A stretch of 64,000 nucleotides of DNA from contig CAUPYP010000001.1 of the NCBI GenBank assembly GCA_963516005.1, positions 247,910-311,909 of the forward strand, written 5' to 3'. The notes under the pieces were generated by a model, which did no database searches, was not told the origin of the DNA, and was given only the letters and a program-made list of their open reading frames with translations. Each line of letters begins with the position of its first letter. Positions within the stretch are counted from its first letter, which is position 1. Shown here in pieces: positions 1 through 10,326 of the stretch. Both the position numbers and the translations under genes were made by a program. Source of the stretch: CAMUQR01 sp963516005. GTDB lineage: Bacteria; Patescibacteriota; Saccharimonadia; Saccharimonadales; Saccharimonadaceae.

Positions 1-1996
1 CAGGGTATTTTTGCAAATCGTCACGCACGGTTTGACCACGCGAAGCAACGTCCTGGCGATAGATTTCGCAGGCCCGAGCCGACGCCTCAATCGCCTCAAG
101 ATTCGCATCCAAATCAAACCAGCCGTGTTGTGACCGACCAAACAAATCACCCATTCCGCGCATATTGAGGTCAACTTCCGCCAGATAAAACCCATCATCG
201 GATTTTTCAATCTCAGTTAAGCGCTGATTATCCTCTGTCGAACCGCCTGATAATAAATAGCAATAACTCTGATGCTCCCCGCGCCCGATTCGCCCACGAA
301 GCTGATGTAATTGACTCAAACCGTAATTTTCCGCATCCTGAATCACCATTACTGTAGCATTCGGCACATCCACACCAACCTCCACCACAGTAGTAGCGAT
401 TAACACATCAAATTCACCCGCTGCGAACTGTTGCATAATCGCTTCTTTTTCATCAGCTTTGAGCTTGCCATGCAAGGTCGCCAAGCGATAGTTTTTTAGC
501 TCGCCTTTAGCTAGCGCCTGATAAGTCGCCTCTACGCTCTGACGGCTCGATTCGTCATTTGCCTCAATTAGATTACAAATTACATATCCCTGCCGACCTT
601 GGTCGAGTTGCGCCCGCACATCGTCAAACATCAACGCCTGTTTATTTTTAGGAATAATCGTAGTTCGAATCGGACGACGCGTGGCGGGTTTGTGACGAAT
701 CGAGATAATTTTAAGCTCGTTTTTTAAAACTAAAGCTAGTGAGCGCGGAATCGGCGTGGCAGTCATCGACAACAAATGAGGTTTGAGATGAGCTTTTTCG
801 GCCAAAGCTTGGCGTTGCAATACCCCGAAGCGATGCTGTTCGTCAATAATCGCCAGCTGCAAATTCGCAAAAGCCACATCAGATTGAATCAGAGCGTGCG
901 TCCCAATCACCAGATTAATTTCACCATCCCGCAAGTCAGCATAAAGTTGTTGCTTGGCGGATTTTTTGAGGGCGCTAGTTAGTAAGGCGACTTTAATACC
1001 AAATAAGCCCAAAAACTTCTGCGCCGTCTGAAAATGCTGATTTGCCAAAATCTCAGTCGGCGCCATTAACGCCACTTGTCCGCCTTGACGCACCACCACT
1101 AGTGCCACCACCAGCGCCACGACAGTTTTACCAGAACCCACATCGCCTTGCAGGAGACAATTGAGCGAATCATCTTTCATCGTTTCGAGAATCTGCCAAG
1201 TTGCCTTGCGTTGATCATCAGTTAGTTCAAACGGTAGACTAGTGACGAATTGCTTTACTAACCCATAATCAGGCTGAATCGGCGCTGATGCTAGCGTTTT
1301 TCCCTGTTCGGCTGACACCAAACTCGCCAGATTCGCCACCAGATATTTTTCGATTAAATAGCGCCATTTGGCTTGTTTAACCTGCTCGAGTGAAGTCGGA
1401 AAATGCAATTGATATAAGGCATCACTTCGCGCCATTAAGCCCATTTGACGCACCACCACCTCTGGTAAAATCTCATCCAGAATCAAAATCTCACTCGCCA
1501 GTCCAGCGATTGCTTTGCTTAAAAAACTCGACTTCAGTCCACGCACCGTGCTATAAATCGGCTCAATAAAATCCTGCTCCAAGCGCTTCTGAGCGCTAGC
1601 AGTTGCCGTCTGCACACTCGGATTTAACAGCTGAAATTGCCCTCGATTAAAACTATATTCACCCGAAAAATAAAACTCGCCGTGCGCTAATTGTTTTTGG
1701 CGATACGGCTGATTGAACCAAGTCGCTAGAATCTTGCCCGAATCATCTTCGAGTTCGGCAGTGGTAATTTCCAAAAAACGTTTTTGACCGCGTCGTTGAC
1801 TAATCTTACTGACTGATGCCTTAACCGTGATTTGTCCCGGACGAATATCAGCAATCCGCCGAAAAAAATTAACCGTCCGATAATCGCGTGGCAAAAAATA
1901 AATCAAATCAAGCCTGGTATAAATCCCAGCTTGATGGAGTTTAGTTAGGCTAATCTCGCCAATGCCTTTAATGTCCGCCAGCGACGCTTGGTTCAT
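1..1996 (-). CDS. recG: ATP-dependent DNA helicase RecG (partial, C-terminus off the window)
   Basis: Superfamily 2 helicase that remodels stalled replication forks and branched DNA. About 665 codons are present, against roughly 680-700 for the family, so only a short C-terminal piece is missing at the left edge. The reading frame shows a Walker A stretch GDVGSGKT (Lys about residue 290), the RecG-type box DEQHRFG (about residue 385), the motif MTATPIPR, and the later helicase motifs ATTVVEVG and QLRGRIGRG. The start ATG at 1994-1996 overlaps the pgcA stop as TAATG, which argues for translational coupling. It is the last visible gene of the tyrS-pgcA-recG operon. Confidence 0.95.
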   Translation of the reverse strand, partial: MNQASLADIKGIGEISLTKLHQAGIYTRLDLIYFLPRDYRTVNFFRRIADIRPGQITVKASVSKISQRRGQKRFLEITTAELEDDSGKILATWFNQPYRQKQLAHGEFYFSGEYSFNRGQFQLLNPSVQTATASAQKRLEQDFIEPIYSTVRGLKSSFLSKAIAGLASEILILDEILPEVVVRQMGLMARSDALYQLHFPTSLEQVKQAKWRYLIEKYLVANLASLVSAEQGKTLASAPIQPDYGLVKQFVTSLPFELTDDQRKATWQILETMKDDSLNCLLQGDVGSGKTVVALVVALVVVRQGGQVALMAPTEILANQHFQTAQKFLGLFGIKVALLTSALKKSAKQQLYADLRDGEINLVIGTHALIQSDVAFANLQLAIIDEQHRFGVLQRQALAEKAHLKPHLLSMTATPIPRSLALVLKNELKIISIRHKPATRRPIRTTIIPKNKQALMFDDVRAQLDQGRQGYVICNLIEANDESSRQSVEATYQALAKGELKNYRLATLHGKLKADEKEAIMQQFAAGEFDVLIATTVVEVGVDVPNATVMVIQDAENYGLSQLHQLRGRIGRGEHQSYCYLLSGGSTEDNQRLTEIEKSDDGFYLAEVDLNMRGMGDLFGRSQHGWFDLDANLEAIEASARACEIYRQDVASRGQTVRDDLQKYP

Positions 1997-3720
1997 TAGC
2001 TTAGTAGTTGCTCCTTAGCTGACTGCAAGAATTGATTCATATAGTCACGCACCACTTGCGATTGAGTTTGAACATCGGCATAAGGATTGACCGGCTCATA
2101 GCGCTTGAGATAGAGCTTGATTTTTGGCTCAGTCCCCGATGGTCGAATCGTCAACCGATTACGCTCATCACCAAATTCATACACCAAGACATTGCCTTTT
2201 TGACGACAACTAAACAGTGTCTGCGCACCAGTTGCTAGATCAGTTTTAGTCAAAGTATTATAATCAAGCACCGCCGTGACTGGCAAACCACCCAATTCTC
2301 GGAGTGGATTTTCACGCAAATCATTCATCAATTGTTTCATTTTATTAAAACCAACCGCACCAGTAAACTCAGCTGTCGCCAAGCCTTCTTGATACACGCC
2401 GAACTCTTCATACAGCGCCAATAACTCGTCATAAAGTGTTTTGCCGGCTTTTTTCAATTCATCAGCATATTTAGCAATCACTAGCGCCCCGGAAGCAGCG
2501 TCTTTATCGCGAGCGTGGGTACCAACCAGCACTCCATAACTCTCCTCGCCACCCGCCAAAAAGTGTTCACCGAGCGGAGTTTTTTCTTCAATTAGCTCGC
2601 CAATAAACTTAAACCCAATCAGCATATCATCATACATTTTAATACCGTATTTTTGAGCAATTGCCGTAATAAAATTGGTCGTAACAATGGTTTTGCAAAC
2701 ATATGCATTGGTCGGATCAGCATTTTTCATGACATAATTCATAATTAAAGTTGCCGATTGATTACCGTCAAGCGCGATAACCTTACCACGATGATTAATA
2801 ATCACCGACAAACGATCAGCATCTGGATCAGTAGTAATTGCAATGTCGGCATTTTCAGCTAGCATCTGTTCAGTTGCTAGAGTATTTGCACCCGGCTCTT
2901 CTGGGTTGGGTTTGTGGTTGGCAACGTTCGGAAAATCACCATCCGGCGTCATTTGCGCCTCAACGGTGCTCACTTGAAAACCAAGTTGCCTCAACACCGG
3001 CAAAACACTAGTTTGACCAGCGCCATGCAGTGGTGAATAAACGACTGATAACTGCGGATCACTTACAGCTTGACCATTAATCACTGCGTCAAAATAAGCT
3101 TGATCAACTTCTTCTCCAATCATCTTGACCTGCGCCAAATCACCCATTTTAATCTCCGTCACAGCGTGAACTTGATCCATTACACCACGATCATCCGGCG
3201 CTACCAACTGACCGCCGTAATTTGCATAAGCCTTAAACCCATTATATTCAGGCGGATTGTGCGAGGCTGAAATCACTACGCCAGCTACCGCTTGCAAATG
3301 ACGCACCGCAAAGCTCAGCTCCGGTGTTGCCCGAAAACTTTCGAACAAATAAGCTGTCAGTCCGTTACCAACAATCACTCGAGCGGTTAATTCTGCTAGT
3401 TGTCGTGAACTATTGCGCGTATCATAGGCAATAACCACACCTCGAGTCGCCGATTCGGCTGATTTATTTAACAAAAACTGAGCCAAACCTTGCGCCGCCG
3501 CACCCACCGTGACATTGTTAATGCGGTTTGGCCCAACACCAACAATTCCGCGCATACCAGCCGTACCAAATTCGATATCCATGAAAAAAGCATCTTCTAG
3601 CGCCTGCCAGTTTTCCGATGCCACCAAAGCCTCGATTTCAGGTTTAAATTCAGCAAATTGCGGTTCAGTCAGCCATTTTTGGAGATTTTGATAAGCTGAT
3701 TCTGATAAATGTTCTTTCAT
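1996..3720 (-). CDS. pgcA: Phosphoglucomutase / phosphomannomutase (alpha-D-phosphohexomutase)
   Basis: Interconverts hexose 1- and 6-phosphates. It would feed glucose 1-phosphate to the GalU encoded at 44224-45129. The 574 residues match the long PgcA form. The phosphoserine loop SASHNPPEYNGF, the metal-binding loop TTDPDADRLS, the sugar-specificity loop GGEESYG and the phosphate-binding RPSGTEPKIK are all present. A GAGG Shine-Dalgarno site lies about 10 nt before the ATG. The gene starts 7 nt after the tyrS stop and its own stop overlaps the recG start. Whether glucose or mannose phosphate is preferred cannot be read from the sequence. Confidence 0.93.
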   Translation of the reverse strand: MKEHLSESAYQNLQKWLTEPQFAEFKPEIEALVASENWQALEDAFFMDIEFGTAGMRGIVGVGPNRINNVTVGAAAQGLAQFLLNKSAESATRGVVIAYDTRNSSRQLAELTARVIVGNGLTAYLFESFRATPELSFAVRHLQAVAGVVISASHNPPEYNGFKAYANYGGQLVAPDDRGVMDQVHAVTEIKMGDLAQVKMIGEEVDQAYFDAVINGQAVSDPQLSVVYSPLHGAGQTSVLPVLRQLGFQVSTVEAQMTPDGDFPNVANHKPNPEEPGANTLATEQMLAENADIAITTDPDADRLSVIINHRGKVIALDGNQSATLIMNYVMKNADPTNAYVCKTIVTTNFITAIAQKYGIKMYDDMLIGFKFIGELIEEKTPLGEHFLAGGEESYGVLVGTHARDKDAASGALVIAKYADELKKAGKTLYDELLALYEEFGVYQEGLATAEFTGAVGFNKMKQLMNDLRENPLRELGGLPVTAVLDYNTLTKTDLATGAQTLFSCRQKGNVLVYEFGDERNRLTIRPSGTEPKIKLYLKRYEPVNPYADVQTQSQVVRDYMNQFLQSAKEQLLS

Positions 3721-3727
3721 TTGTTTT

Positions 3728-4942
3728 TTACCTCATGAGAATAAAATTATTCTTTCCTTTCTTCACTAAACATGGTTCACTAATCAGACAATCGTCGGTA
3801 ATTTTTTCACCATCAATTGAAATCGCCCCCGACGCCATCAAACGGCGCGCTTCACCATTACTGCCCGCCACACCCGATTCGGTAAGAATCTCAATCATCG
3901 TTTTGTTTAAACCGACCGTTGGAATTTCACCCGCCAAAACTTCAATATCATCAAGCCCCAACGTATTAAAATCACGACCGCCAAACAACACATTAGTCAC
4001 GCGCTGGACGCTTTGGTAACGCTCCTGTCCGTGCACAAGAATAGTTGCTTCTTTAGCCAGAGTTTTTTGCGCAACGCGTGCGCCTGGATTGGTTTTGTGT
4101 AGCGCTTCAATATCCTCGATTTCATCTTTAGATAACATCGTGTAAATCTTGAGATAGTCAATCACGCCCTCATCGTCAAGATTGAGCCAGAATTGATAGA
4201 ATTTATAAACACTAGTCTTGGTTGGATCAAGCCATACCGCCCCGTCCTCACTTTTACCAAATTTACGACCGGTAGTTTTATTAACCACCAGTGGCATTGA
4301 CATCACATGCGCTTCGCCACCAGCAATTCGTCGAATCAAATCCACCCCCGCTACAGAATTACCCCATTGATCAGCCCCACATAATTGCAAAGTCACACCG
4401 TGATTTTTAAAAAGATGCACAAAGTCATAGCCTTGAATTAAAGCGTAGGAAAACTCAGCGTAAGAAATTCCACTGCCGTCATCACCGAGCCGACTTTTCA
4501 CAAATTCCCGACTCAGCATTTGACTCATCGGCACAAATTTACCAACCTGATGCAAAAACTGAACATAATTCATATCCTTGAACCAGTCGTAGTTATCGAC
4601 AATCATGAAATTCTGACCAGCAAACAGTTGACGAAACTGCTTAACAATCCCGCGCTTATTAGCTTCAACCGTCGCCAAATCTTTACGGGCGCGTTCGTCT
4701 TTTTTACCATCTGGGTCGCCAATCATACCAGTCGCCCCACCAACCAACAGATAAGCCTGATGTCCGGCCTCAATCATCCGACGCGCCAGAAGCATGGCCG
4801 CCAGATTACCAATTGTCATACTATCAGCACTCGGATCAACCCCGATATAGAACTTGACTTTCTCGCAATCTAAAATGCTCAAATCAGTATAAGTCGTATC
4901 TTGAACCTGATTACGCCAGCGAAGTTCTTCCGATAGTTTCAT
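3728..4942 (-). CDS. tyrS: Tyrosyl-tRNA synthetase
   Basis: Class I synthetase that charges tRNA-Tyr. The 404 residues hold the Rossmann core (FYIGVDPSADS near the N-terminus), the KMSKS-equivalent loop KFGKSEDG and a C-terminal S4-like RNA-binding domain. The HIGH signature reads TIGN, so its histidines are not in the usual form. The start ATG follows a good AGGAG site at 6 nt. First gene of the tyrS-pgcA-recG operon, divergent from the penicillin-binding protein. I see no T-box leader: the promoter lies only about 25 nt upstream. Confidence 0.94.
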   Translation of the reverse strand: MKLSEELRWRNQVQDTTYTDLSILDCEKVKFYIGVDPSADSMTIGNLAAMLLARRMIEAGHQAYLLVGGATGMIGDPDGKKDERARKDLATVEANKRGIVKQFRQLFAGQNFMIVDNYDWFKDMNYVQFLHQVGKFVPMSQMLSREFVKSRLGDDGSGISYAEFSYALIQGYDFVHLFKNHGVTLQLCGADQWGNSVAGVDLIRRIAGGEAHVMSMPLVVNKTTGRKFGKSEDGAVWLDPTKTSVYKFYQFWLNLDDEGVIDYLKIYTMLSKDEIEDIEALHKTNPGARVAQKTLAKEATILVHGQERYQSVQRVTNVLFGGRDFNTLGLDDIEVLAGEIPTVGLNKTMIEILTESGVAGSNGEARRLMASGAISIDGEKITDDCLISEPCLVKKGKNNFILMR

Positions 4943-4967
4943 AATTATCTCCTTTATTTATGCGATT

Positions 4968-4996
4968 ATTATACCAAACTTTTTTCATAGTTTAAA
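4968..4996 (-). promoter_or_regulatory. Promoter of the tyrS operon
   Basis: On the minus strand TATAAT (4968-4973) is preceded at 17 nt by TTTAAA (4991-4996). The predicted start leaves a leader of about 18 nt containing AGGAG. Confidence 0.6.
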
Positions 4997-5008
4997 ACTG
5001 GTTAAGTA

Positions 5009-5017
5009 TGTTAAAAT
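5009..5017 (+). promoter_or_regulatory. Extended -10 promoter of the penicillin-binding protein gene
   Basis: TGtTAAAAT is an extended -10 element of the kind seen at many promoters in this window. No clear -35 is visible. The element is 39 nt before the ATG and overlaps the divergent tyrS promoter region. Confidence 0.45.
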
Positions 5018-5056
5018 AGAACTAGTGATGATGATTTTTAGAGAATTAAGGAGAAT

Positions 5057-7786
5057 ATGACGAAGAAATCGAAAACCAATTCGGGCAACTCTAAGGGCTC
5101 AAAACAACAACTCAAGGCAAAAAAAGCCGCCAAAGTGAGTGTTTATCGCAATTTAATTAACATCAAAAACAGCAAGAATACTAAAGATTCCAAAAAAACC
5201 GACAACAAGTACAAAGCACAAGAACTGGCGGATTTACCGAAGCACCCAGTCAAGCGTTTTTTGTATCGCATGCATCCGAAGCGTGTCGCCAAGTTTGTTT
5301 TTTCTAAAAAAGGTGCTTTCTTATTCTTAAAAATCTTTTTGGTGATGGTGGCAATCGGCGGATTGTCGCTGACTATGCTTTATCTTCATTACCGCAAAGA
5401 AGTTAACAACCTCCGCCCTGAAGAAGTTGCTAAACGCATCCAAACCAGCGTTAATCGTTATGTCGATCGCAACGGCAAACTTCTCTGGGAGGATAAAGGC
5501 GACGGTAATTACAAATTAGTCGTCAAGCAAGAAGAAATCAGTGATTATATTAAAAAAGCCACTGTTGCCATCGAAGATCGTGATTTTTATAAACATAAAG
5601 GTGTGAGTTTAAGCGGTATTGCTCGAGCGGTGTTTAATAACATCCGTGGCGGTAGCGTTCAAGGTGGTTCAACCCTCACTCAGCAGTTGATTAAACAAGC
5701 ATTTTTTGCTGAAGAAGCTCAAGAACGTGGCATTAAAGGTATCCCGCGTAAGATTAAAGAAATGATCCTGGCAGTTGAGCTCGAGCGCCTCTTCTCTAAA
5801 GAGCAAATTCTCACTATGTATCTCAACGAATCACCTTACGGTGGACGACGCAACGGTGTTGAATCAGGTGCTCAAACTTACTTCGGTAAGCACGCTAAAG
5901 ACATCACTTTAGCCGAAGCAGCCTTACTCGCGGCAATTCCAAACAACCCAGCTCGCTATAACCCGTATTGGGTCGCTGGCCATAAATCCCTCATCGCTCG
6001 TCAGCACAAAGTCCTCCACGACATGGTCGAAACTGGGGCCATTACGCAAGCCGAAGCCGATGAAGCCAAAAAAGTCGCTATCTTAGACACTCTCAAACCA
6101 GAATCTAGCCAATGGAAAGACATCAAAGCTCCCCATTTCGTCTTAGAAGCCAAGCGTGAAGCTGAAGAAAAACTCGGCGTCAAAGTCCTCGGTAAAGGTG
6201 GCTTAACTATCAAAACAACCCTTGATCTTGATGCCCAAGCTGAAGCTGAGGCGGCCGTCGCTGCCGGTTCCAAGCTCTCTGCCAGTGTTGGCGCTGATAA
6301 CTTAGCGATGAGCTCAGTTGATGTCGAGACTGGACAAATTATCGCCATGGTTGGTAGCGTTGATTTCTTTAAACCGGGTTATGGTCAGCGCAACGCCGCC
6401 GTCTCAAAACTCGAACCCGGCTCCAGCATCAAGCCAATTGCCGACATCGCACCATTATTTATGAAACGTGAAGGTTTAAATTACGGCCCAGGTTCAATTC
6501 TGCGTGATGAAGACATCCGCAATATCTATTGTATAAATGCTCCAGCTAGCTGTAACGTCCAGAACTACACCAGGCGGACTTATGGCGATGTGACTATTCG
6601 TCAATCGCTTGCCAACTCTCTCAACCGCCCACTAATTAAAGCCATGCACATCGTTGGTGTCGACCAAGCAATCGACATTGCCCGTCGTCTAGGTGACAAA
6701 TCCTACTGCCAAGGCAATAGCTATATCGGTCTATCCTCAGCTATTGGTGGTGGTTGTACTCTAAAATTAACCGAACACACCAACGCCTATGCTTCGCTAG
6801 CTCGAGGTGGTGCTTATTTACCGCTATCTTATCTCATTGAAATCACCGATAATAACAAAAATCAGCTCTATCTCTGGAAAAAAGCTCAGCCTGATCAAGT
6901 GATCGATCCACAATCGGCTTATATGGTAACGGATATTTTGGCAGATGCCGCTTCGCGTAATCTCGTCTTCGGCTCGATGGGCTACAGTTATGGTTTCGTT
7001 GTGCCGGGCGTCTGGACCGCCTCAAAAACTGGTACCACCGATAACGGTGCTGGCCGAGCAAAGGATTCCTGGATGATGAGCTATTCTAATAAAATTGCCA
7101 CCGGTGTCTGGTCGGGTAACCACGACGGTGCGCCACTCACTAGCGATTCCAACCACGTTGTTCGCCGAGTAATCCATAACTACATGGAAGGTGTTCACAA
7201 GAATGTCTACGCCAAACAAGGCAAATGGAAATCAGGCGATAAAATTGCTCAGCCTGCTGGTTTGAAACATATGAGCTTTATGGGCAAAACTGACCTCTGG
7301 CCAAGCTGGTTTAATCCAGATTCAGCCGGTAAAAAAGAACGCCTGATGTTTGATAAAATTTCTAAGAAAAAAGCCACTGAGTGTACACCAGAACTAGCAC
7401 GCATTGAACAAGACGTCTGGACTGTCATTGATCCAGTATCCAAAAAAGAAACCAAGTTCGCACTTGACGGCTATAACCCGAACGAAAACGATGACGTCCA
7501 CCAATGTAGTGATGCTCAACCGCAAGTCGATAGTATGCGCTCTACACGCGTCAAAGACAAGGACTATAGCCTAGAAATCAACCTCAAGCCCGGCAAACAT
7601 CCTCTCAGTAAAGTTATCGTCGTCACTGAAGGCAAAACTATCTACGATTCTGCGCCGACTGGCAATACGGTTACCGTCAAACATACTTTTGCCACCTCAC
7701 GCGCTCCGATTGAAGTTATCGTCCAGGATGGCGGAGGCTATCAATCTAAGAAAAGTTTCATCGGTCCAACTCTCAGCAATAGTTAG
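5057..7786 (+). CDS. Class A penicillin-binding protein (bifunctional transglycosylase/transpeptidase)
   Basis: Polymerises and cross-links peptidoglycan at the outer face of the membrane. Order of parts in 909 residues: a lysine-rich cytoplasmic tail (1-90), one membrane helix (about 93-113), a GT51 glycosyltransferase domain with catalytic Glu173 in AIEDRDFY and the GGSTLTQQ motif, then a transpeptidase domain with SxxK at Ser456-Lys459, SLN at 521-523 and KTG at 657-659. A C-terminal extension of about 150 residues follows. All catalytic motifs are intact. AGGAG lies 5 nt before the ATG. Monocistronic, ending at a strong hairpin shared with the convergent yacL-like gene. Confidence 0.95.
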   Translation: MTKKSKTNSGNSKGSKQQLKAKKAAKVSVYRNLINIKNSKNTKDSKKTDNKYKAQELADLPKHPVKRFLYRMHPKRVAKFVFSKKGAFLFLKIFLVMVAIGGLSLTMLYLHYRKEVNNLRPEEVAKRIQTSVNRYVDRNGKLLWEDKGDGNYKLVVKQEEISDYIKKATVAIEDRDFYKHKGVSLSGIARAVFNNIRGGSVQGGSTLTQQLIKQAFFAEEAQERGIKGIPRKIKEMILAVELERLFSKEQILTMYLNESPYGGRRNGVESGAQTYFGKHAKDITLAEAALLAAIPNNPARYNPYWVAGHKSLIARQHKVLHDMVETGAITQAEADEAKKVAILDTLKPESSQWKDIKAPHFVLEAKREAEEKLGVKVLGKGGLTIKTTLDLDAQAEAEAAVAAGSKLSASVGADNLAMSSVDVETGQIIAMVGSVDFFKPGYGQRNAAVSKLEPGSSIKPIADIAPLFMKREGLNYGPGSILRDEDIRNIYCINAPASCNVQNYTRRTYGDVTIRQSLANSLNRPLIKAMHIVGVDQAIDIARRLGDKSYCQGNSYIGLSSAIGGGCTLKLTEHTNAYASLARGGAYLPLSYLIEITDNNKNQLYLWKKAQPDQVIDPQSAYMVTDILADAASRNLVFGSMGYSYGFVVPGVWTASKTGTTDNGAGRAKDSWMMSYSNKIATGVWSGNHDGAPLTSDSNHVVRRVIHNYMEGVHKNVYAKQGKWKSGDKIAQPAGLKHMSFMGKTDLWPSWFNPDSAGKKERLMFDKISKKKATECTPELARIEQDVWTVIDPVSKKETKFALDGYNPNENDDVHQCSDAQPQVDSMRSTRVKDKDYSLEINLKPGKHPLSKVIVVTEGKTIYDSAPTGNTVTVKHTFATSRAPIEVIVQDGGGYQSKKSFIGPTLSNS

Positions 7787-7807
7787 GTAGTCACCATCAA
7801 TCATCAT

Positions 7808-7836
7808 AAAATCCCGCTAACTACTAGCGGGATTTT
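7808..7836. terminator. Bidirectional intrinsic terminator
   Basis: Perfect 12-bp stem (7808-7819 with 7825-7836) and a 5-nt loop. The A/T ends give U-runs on both strands. It separates the convergent penicillin-binding protein and yacL-like genes. Confidence 0.9.
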
Positions 7837-7850
7837 GAATAACTTATATT

Positions 7851-8861
7851 TTATTTGGTTGAAGTGTTATTGATGATGCGATCGAGATACTCATCCTGAC
7901 GAGATTTTGGCTTGCGCGAGCGCTGTTTCGTTGAGCGAGAAGAAGGAGTTGAGCTTTGATTAGAACGATGCTCTTTCGTAGGTTTTGCAGTTGGCTTTGC
8001 TTGAATCGTCGCCTTAATTGGCTGGCTATTGGCTTTTGATTGAGCTGGTCTTGATTGATTATTTTTAGCCTGTTTAATAGTTTGTTTAGGTTGCTTGGCA
8101 GATTTTGTAGTGTGCTGTTTTAATTGATTATCGTGATTCATCGGCAACGATTCCACTACCGCAACCGGCTTTTTAACCAATTCCGCAAAAATCATTTTAC
8201 CAGCATCCGTCTGCAAAGCCCGACTAATTTCGACCTCAACAGCCTCACCAATATATTGTTTAGCGTGCGCTACCACCACCATCGCACCATCTTCTAGATA
8301 ACCGACCGCTTGATCTTTGCCTTGCCCCTCCTGAATTAACTTGATTTTCACATGTTCACCCGGCAGCACCTGCAAACGAATCACTTTTGCTAATTCATTG
8401 ATATTGAGCACTGTCACGCCCTCAACCACAGCAATTTTATTAAGATTATAATCAATTGTTGCCAGCGCAAAACCTTGCTCGCGAGCCAGTTCTAATAGTC
8501 GATTATCAACTCCCTCTGGCGTATTACGATTATCTGGCAAAATCGTCACCGTCACTTGTTCAACTCGTTGTAGTTCCGCCACTACGTCCATACCGTAGCG
8601 AGCACGAGTACGCTTATCAGTATTCGAACCATCAGCTAAAAGTTGCAATTCCGACAACACCGAGCGCGGAATGACCAACTCATCATTGAGCCAACCAGTC
8701 TTCGCAAGCTCCAAAATTCGTCCATCAATCAACACCGAAGTATCGAGCAGTACCCGGCGTCCACCGCCCGAACGCGTTGTCTTTAAACGTAGCCGACGCC
8801 AGCTATCCGCCGTCAAGCCCAAAATAATTAGCACCAAGGCTAAAGTTAGATATTCTTCCAT
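7851..8861 (-). CDS. PIN and TRAM domain protein, YacL-like
   Basis: Membrane-associated putative nuclease. A short N-terminal hydrophobic segment (about 4-18) precedes a PIN domain with acidic residues in LLDTSVLIDGRI and DKRTRARYGMD, then a TRAM-like beta domain (about 165-230) and a lysine/glutamine/serine-rich tail of about 100 residues. The TRAM domain suggests RNA binding; the substrate is unknown. AAGGA precedes the ATG. It follows radA, as YacL follows radA-disA in Bacillus, but disA is absent here. Last gene of the clpC operon. Confidence 0.8.
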   Translation of the reverse strand: MEEYLTLALVLIILGLTADSWRRLRLKTTRSGGGRRVLLDTSVLIDGRILELAKTGWLNDELVIPRSVLSELQLLADGSNTDKRTRARYGMDVVAELQRVEQVTVTILPDNRNTPEGVDNRLLELAREQGFALATIDYNLNKIAVVEGVTVLNINELAKVIRLQVLPGEHVKIKLIQEGQGKDQAVGYLEDGAMVVVAHAKQYIGEAVEVEISRALQTDAGKMIFAELVKKPVAVVESLPMNHDNQLKQHTTKSAKQPKQTIKQAKNNQSRPAQSKANSQPIKATIQAKPTAKPTKEHRSNQSSTPSSRSTKQRSRKPKSRQDEYLDRIINNTSTK

Positions 8862-8967
8862 AAATTCCTTTCTGTGGGGATTTTTGTTTAATGAAGCGCG
8901 TTAATAATGTAAAAATAAAGTCTCACAGTCGCGCTTGTTCTAGATTCAAATCCACCGTATTTGTTAG

Positions 8968-10326
8968 TTATTTTTCGAGATATTTAATTAAAATTTGTCG
9001 GAGATCTTTTACCGACTCAATAAAATCAGTTTTAACATCGCCTCTCGGAGCGATAGCTTTGGTGAAGCCGAGCTTTTGTGCTTCTTTGATACGCGAGGCA
9101 ATACTTGGCACACTGCGCACCTCACCGCCCAGACCAATTTCGCCAAACACCACGATGTCGTCAGCAAGTTTACGACCAGTAGCATTAGAGGCAATCGCCA
9201 TCACTACAGCGAGGTCAGCGGCTGGATCATTTAGCTTCAAACCACCCACTACATTAACATAAATATCCTTATCACTCAAGTCCAACTTAGTCCGCCGTTC
9301 AATTACCGCCACTAATAAATTGAGCCGATTAGTGTCAAAACCCGAGGCGGTCCGCTTCGGATAGCCAAAGTTAGTTTTATTAACCAATGCCTGGATTTCC
9401 ACTAGCAATGGTTGATTACCCTCAACCGTCGCGAGCACAATCGAGCCGTCCGTATTAGCGCGCTCTTTTAATAAAATCTCCGATGGATTTTTAACCACTT
9501 TTAAGCCTGAAGCTGTCATTTCGAGAATTGCTAGCTCTTCAGTCGAACCGTAACGGTTTTTAATAGCACGAATTGTTTTAAAACCACCGTAGCGATCACC
9601 CTCAAACTGCATCACTACATCAACTAGATGCTCCAGAATCTTCGGTCCAGCGATTGATCCTTCTTTGGTGACATGACCAACAATCACCATCGCCGAATTA
9701 GCGGTTTTAGCTGACTGAATTAACACGTTGGTTGAATTCGTGATCTGACTCACCGAACCTGGCGCTGAAGTAATCGAATCGAGTTGCATAGTCTGAATTG
9801 AGTCGATAATCACCAAATTATACCTCTGAGCCAAGACTGTCACTGAAATATCTGCCACATTAGTTGACGAAATAAACTCAATTGTCAGCTCTTTATGGGG
9901 ATGTAGCCGATGCGCCCGCGCTGCCACCTGAGCAAACGATTCTTCGCCTGACACATATAACACCCGCGCCGTCTGTGAAATAAAGCCCGCCACTTGCATC
10001 AGCAGAGTTGATTTACCGATCCCAGGCTGACCCGCTAGCAGTACCACACCGCCAGTCAAGAAACCACCGCCTAACACATCATTAATTTCTTTAATGCCGC
10101 AATCTAGTCGTCGTTCATCGACCTGCGCTCGACCACCGTCATACTGGAGTCGCTCAGGATTGAGGACTGAGGCGGTTTGGCGTGATTTAGCAATGGCGGT
10201 TTTAGCATCATCTACCACTTCTTCGATGAGGGAATTCCACTCGCCACATTCACTACACCGCCCTGCCCACTTCGGGTGACGCGCACCGCATTTTTGACAA
10301 ATGAAGATTGATTTTTGTTTGGCCAT
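8968..10326 (-). CDS. radA: DNA repair protein RadA (Sms)
   Basis: RecA-like ATPase that helps process recombination intermediates. The 452 residues show the N-terminal four-cysteine zinc finger (CQKCG...CSECGEW), Walker A AGQPGIGKST, the RadA-specific KNRYG motif and a C-terminal Lon-protease-like domain. The start codon overlaps the stop of the upstream metallopeptidase-like gene as TAATG. Part of the clpC operon, as in Firmicutes. Confidence 0.95.
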   Translation of the reverse strand: MAKQKSIFICQKCGARHPKWAGRCSECGEWNSLIEEVVDDAKTAIAKSRQTASVLNPERLQYDGGRAQVDERRLDCGIKEINDVLGGGFLTGGVVLLAGQPGIGKSTLLMQVAGFISQTARVLYVSGEESFAQVAARAHRLHPHKELTIEFISSTNVADISVTVLAQRYNLVIIDSIQTMQLDSITSAPGSVSQITNSTNVLIQSAKTANSAMVIVGHVTKEGSIAGPKILEHLVDVVMQFEGDRYGGFKTIRAIKNRYGSTEELAILEMTASGLKVVKNPSEILLKERANTDGSIVLATVEGNQPLLVEIQALVNKTNFGYPKRTASGFDTNRLNLLVAVIERRTKLDLSDKDIYVNVVGGLKLNDPAADLAVVMAIASNATGRKLADDIVVFGEIGLGGEVRSVPSIASRIKEAQKLGFTKAIAPRGDVKTDFIESVKDLRQILIKYLEK

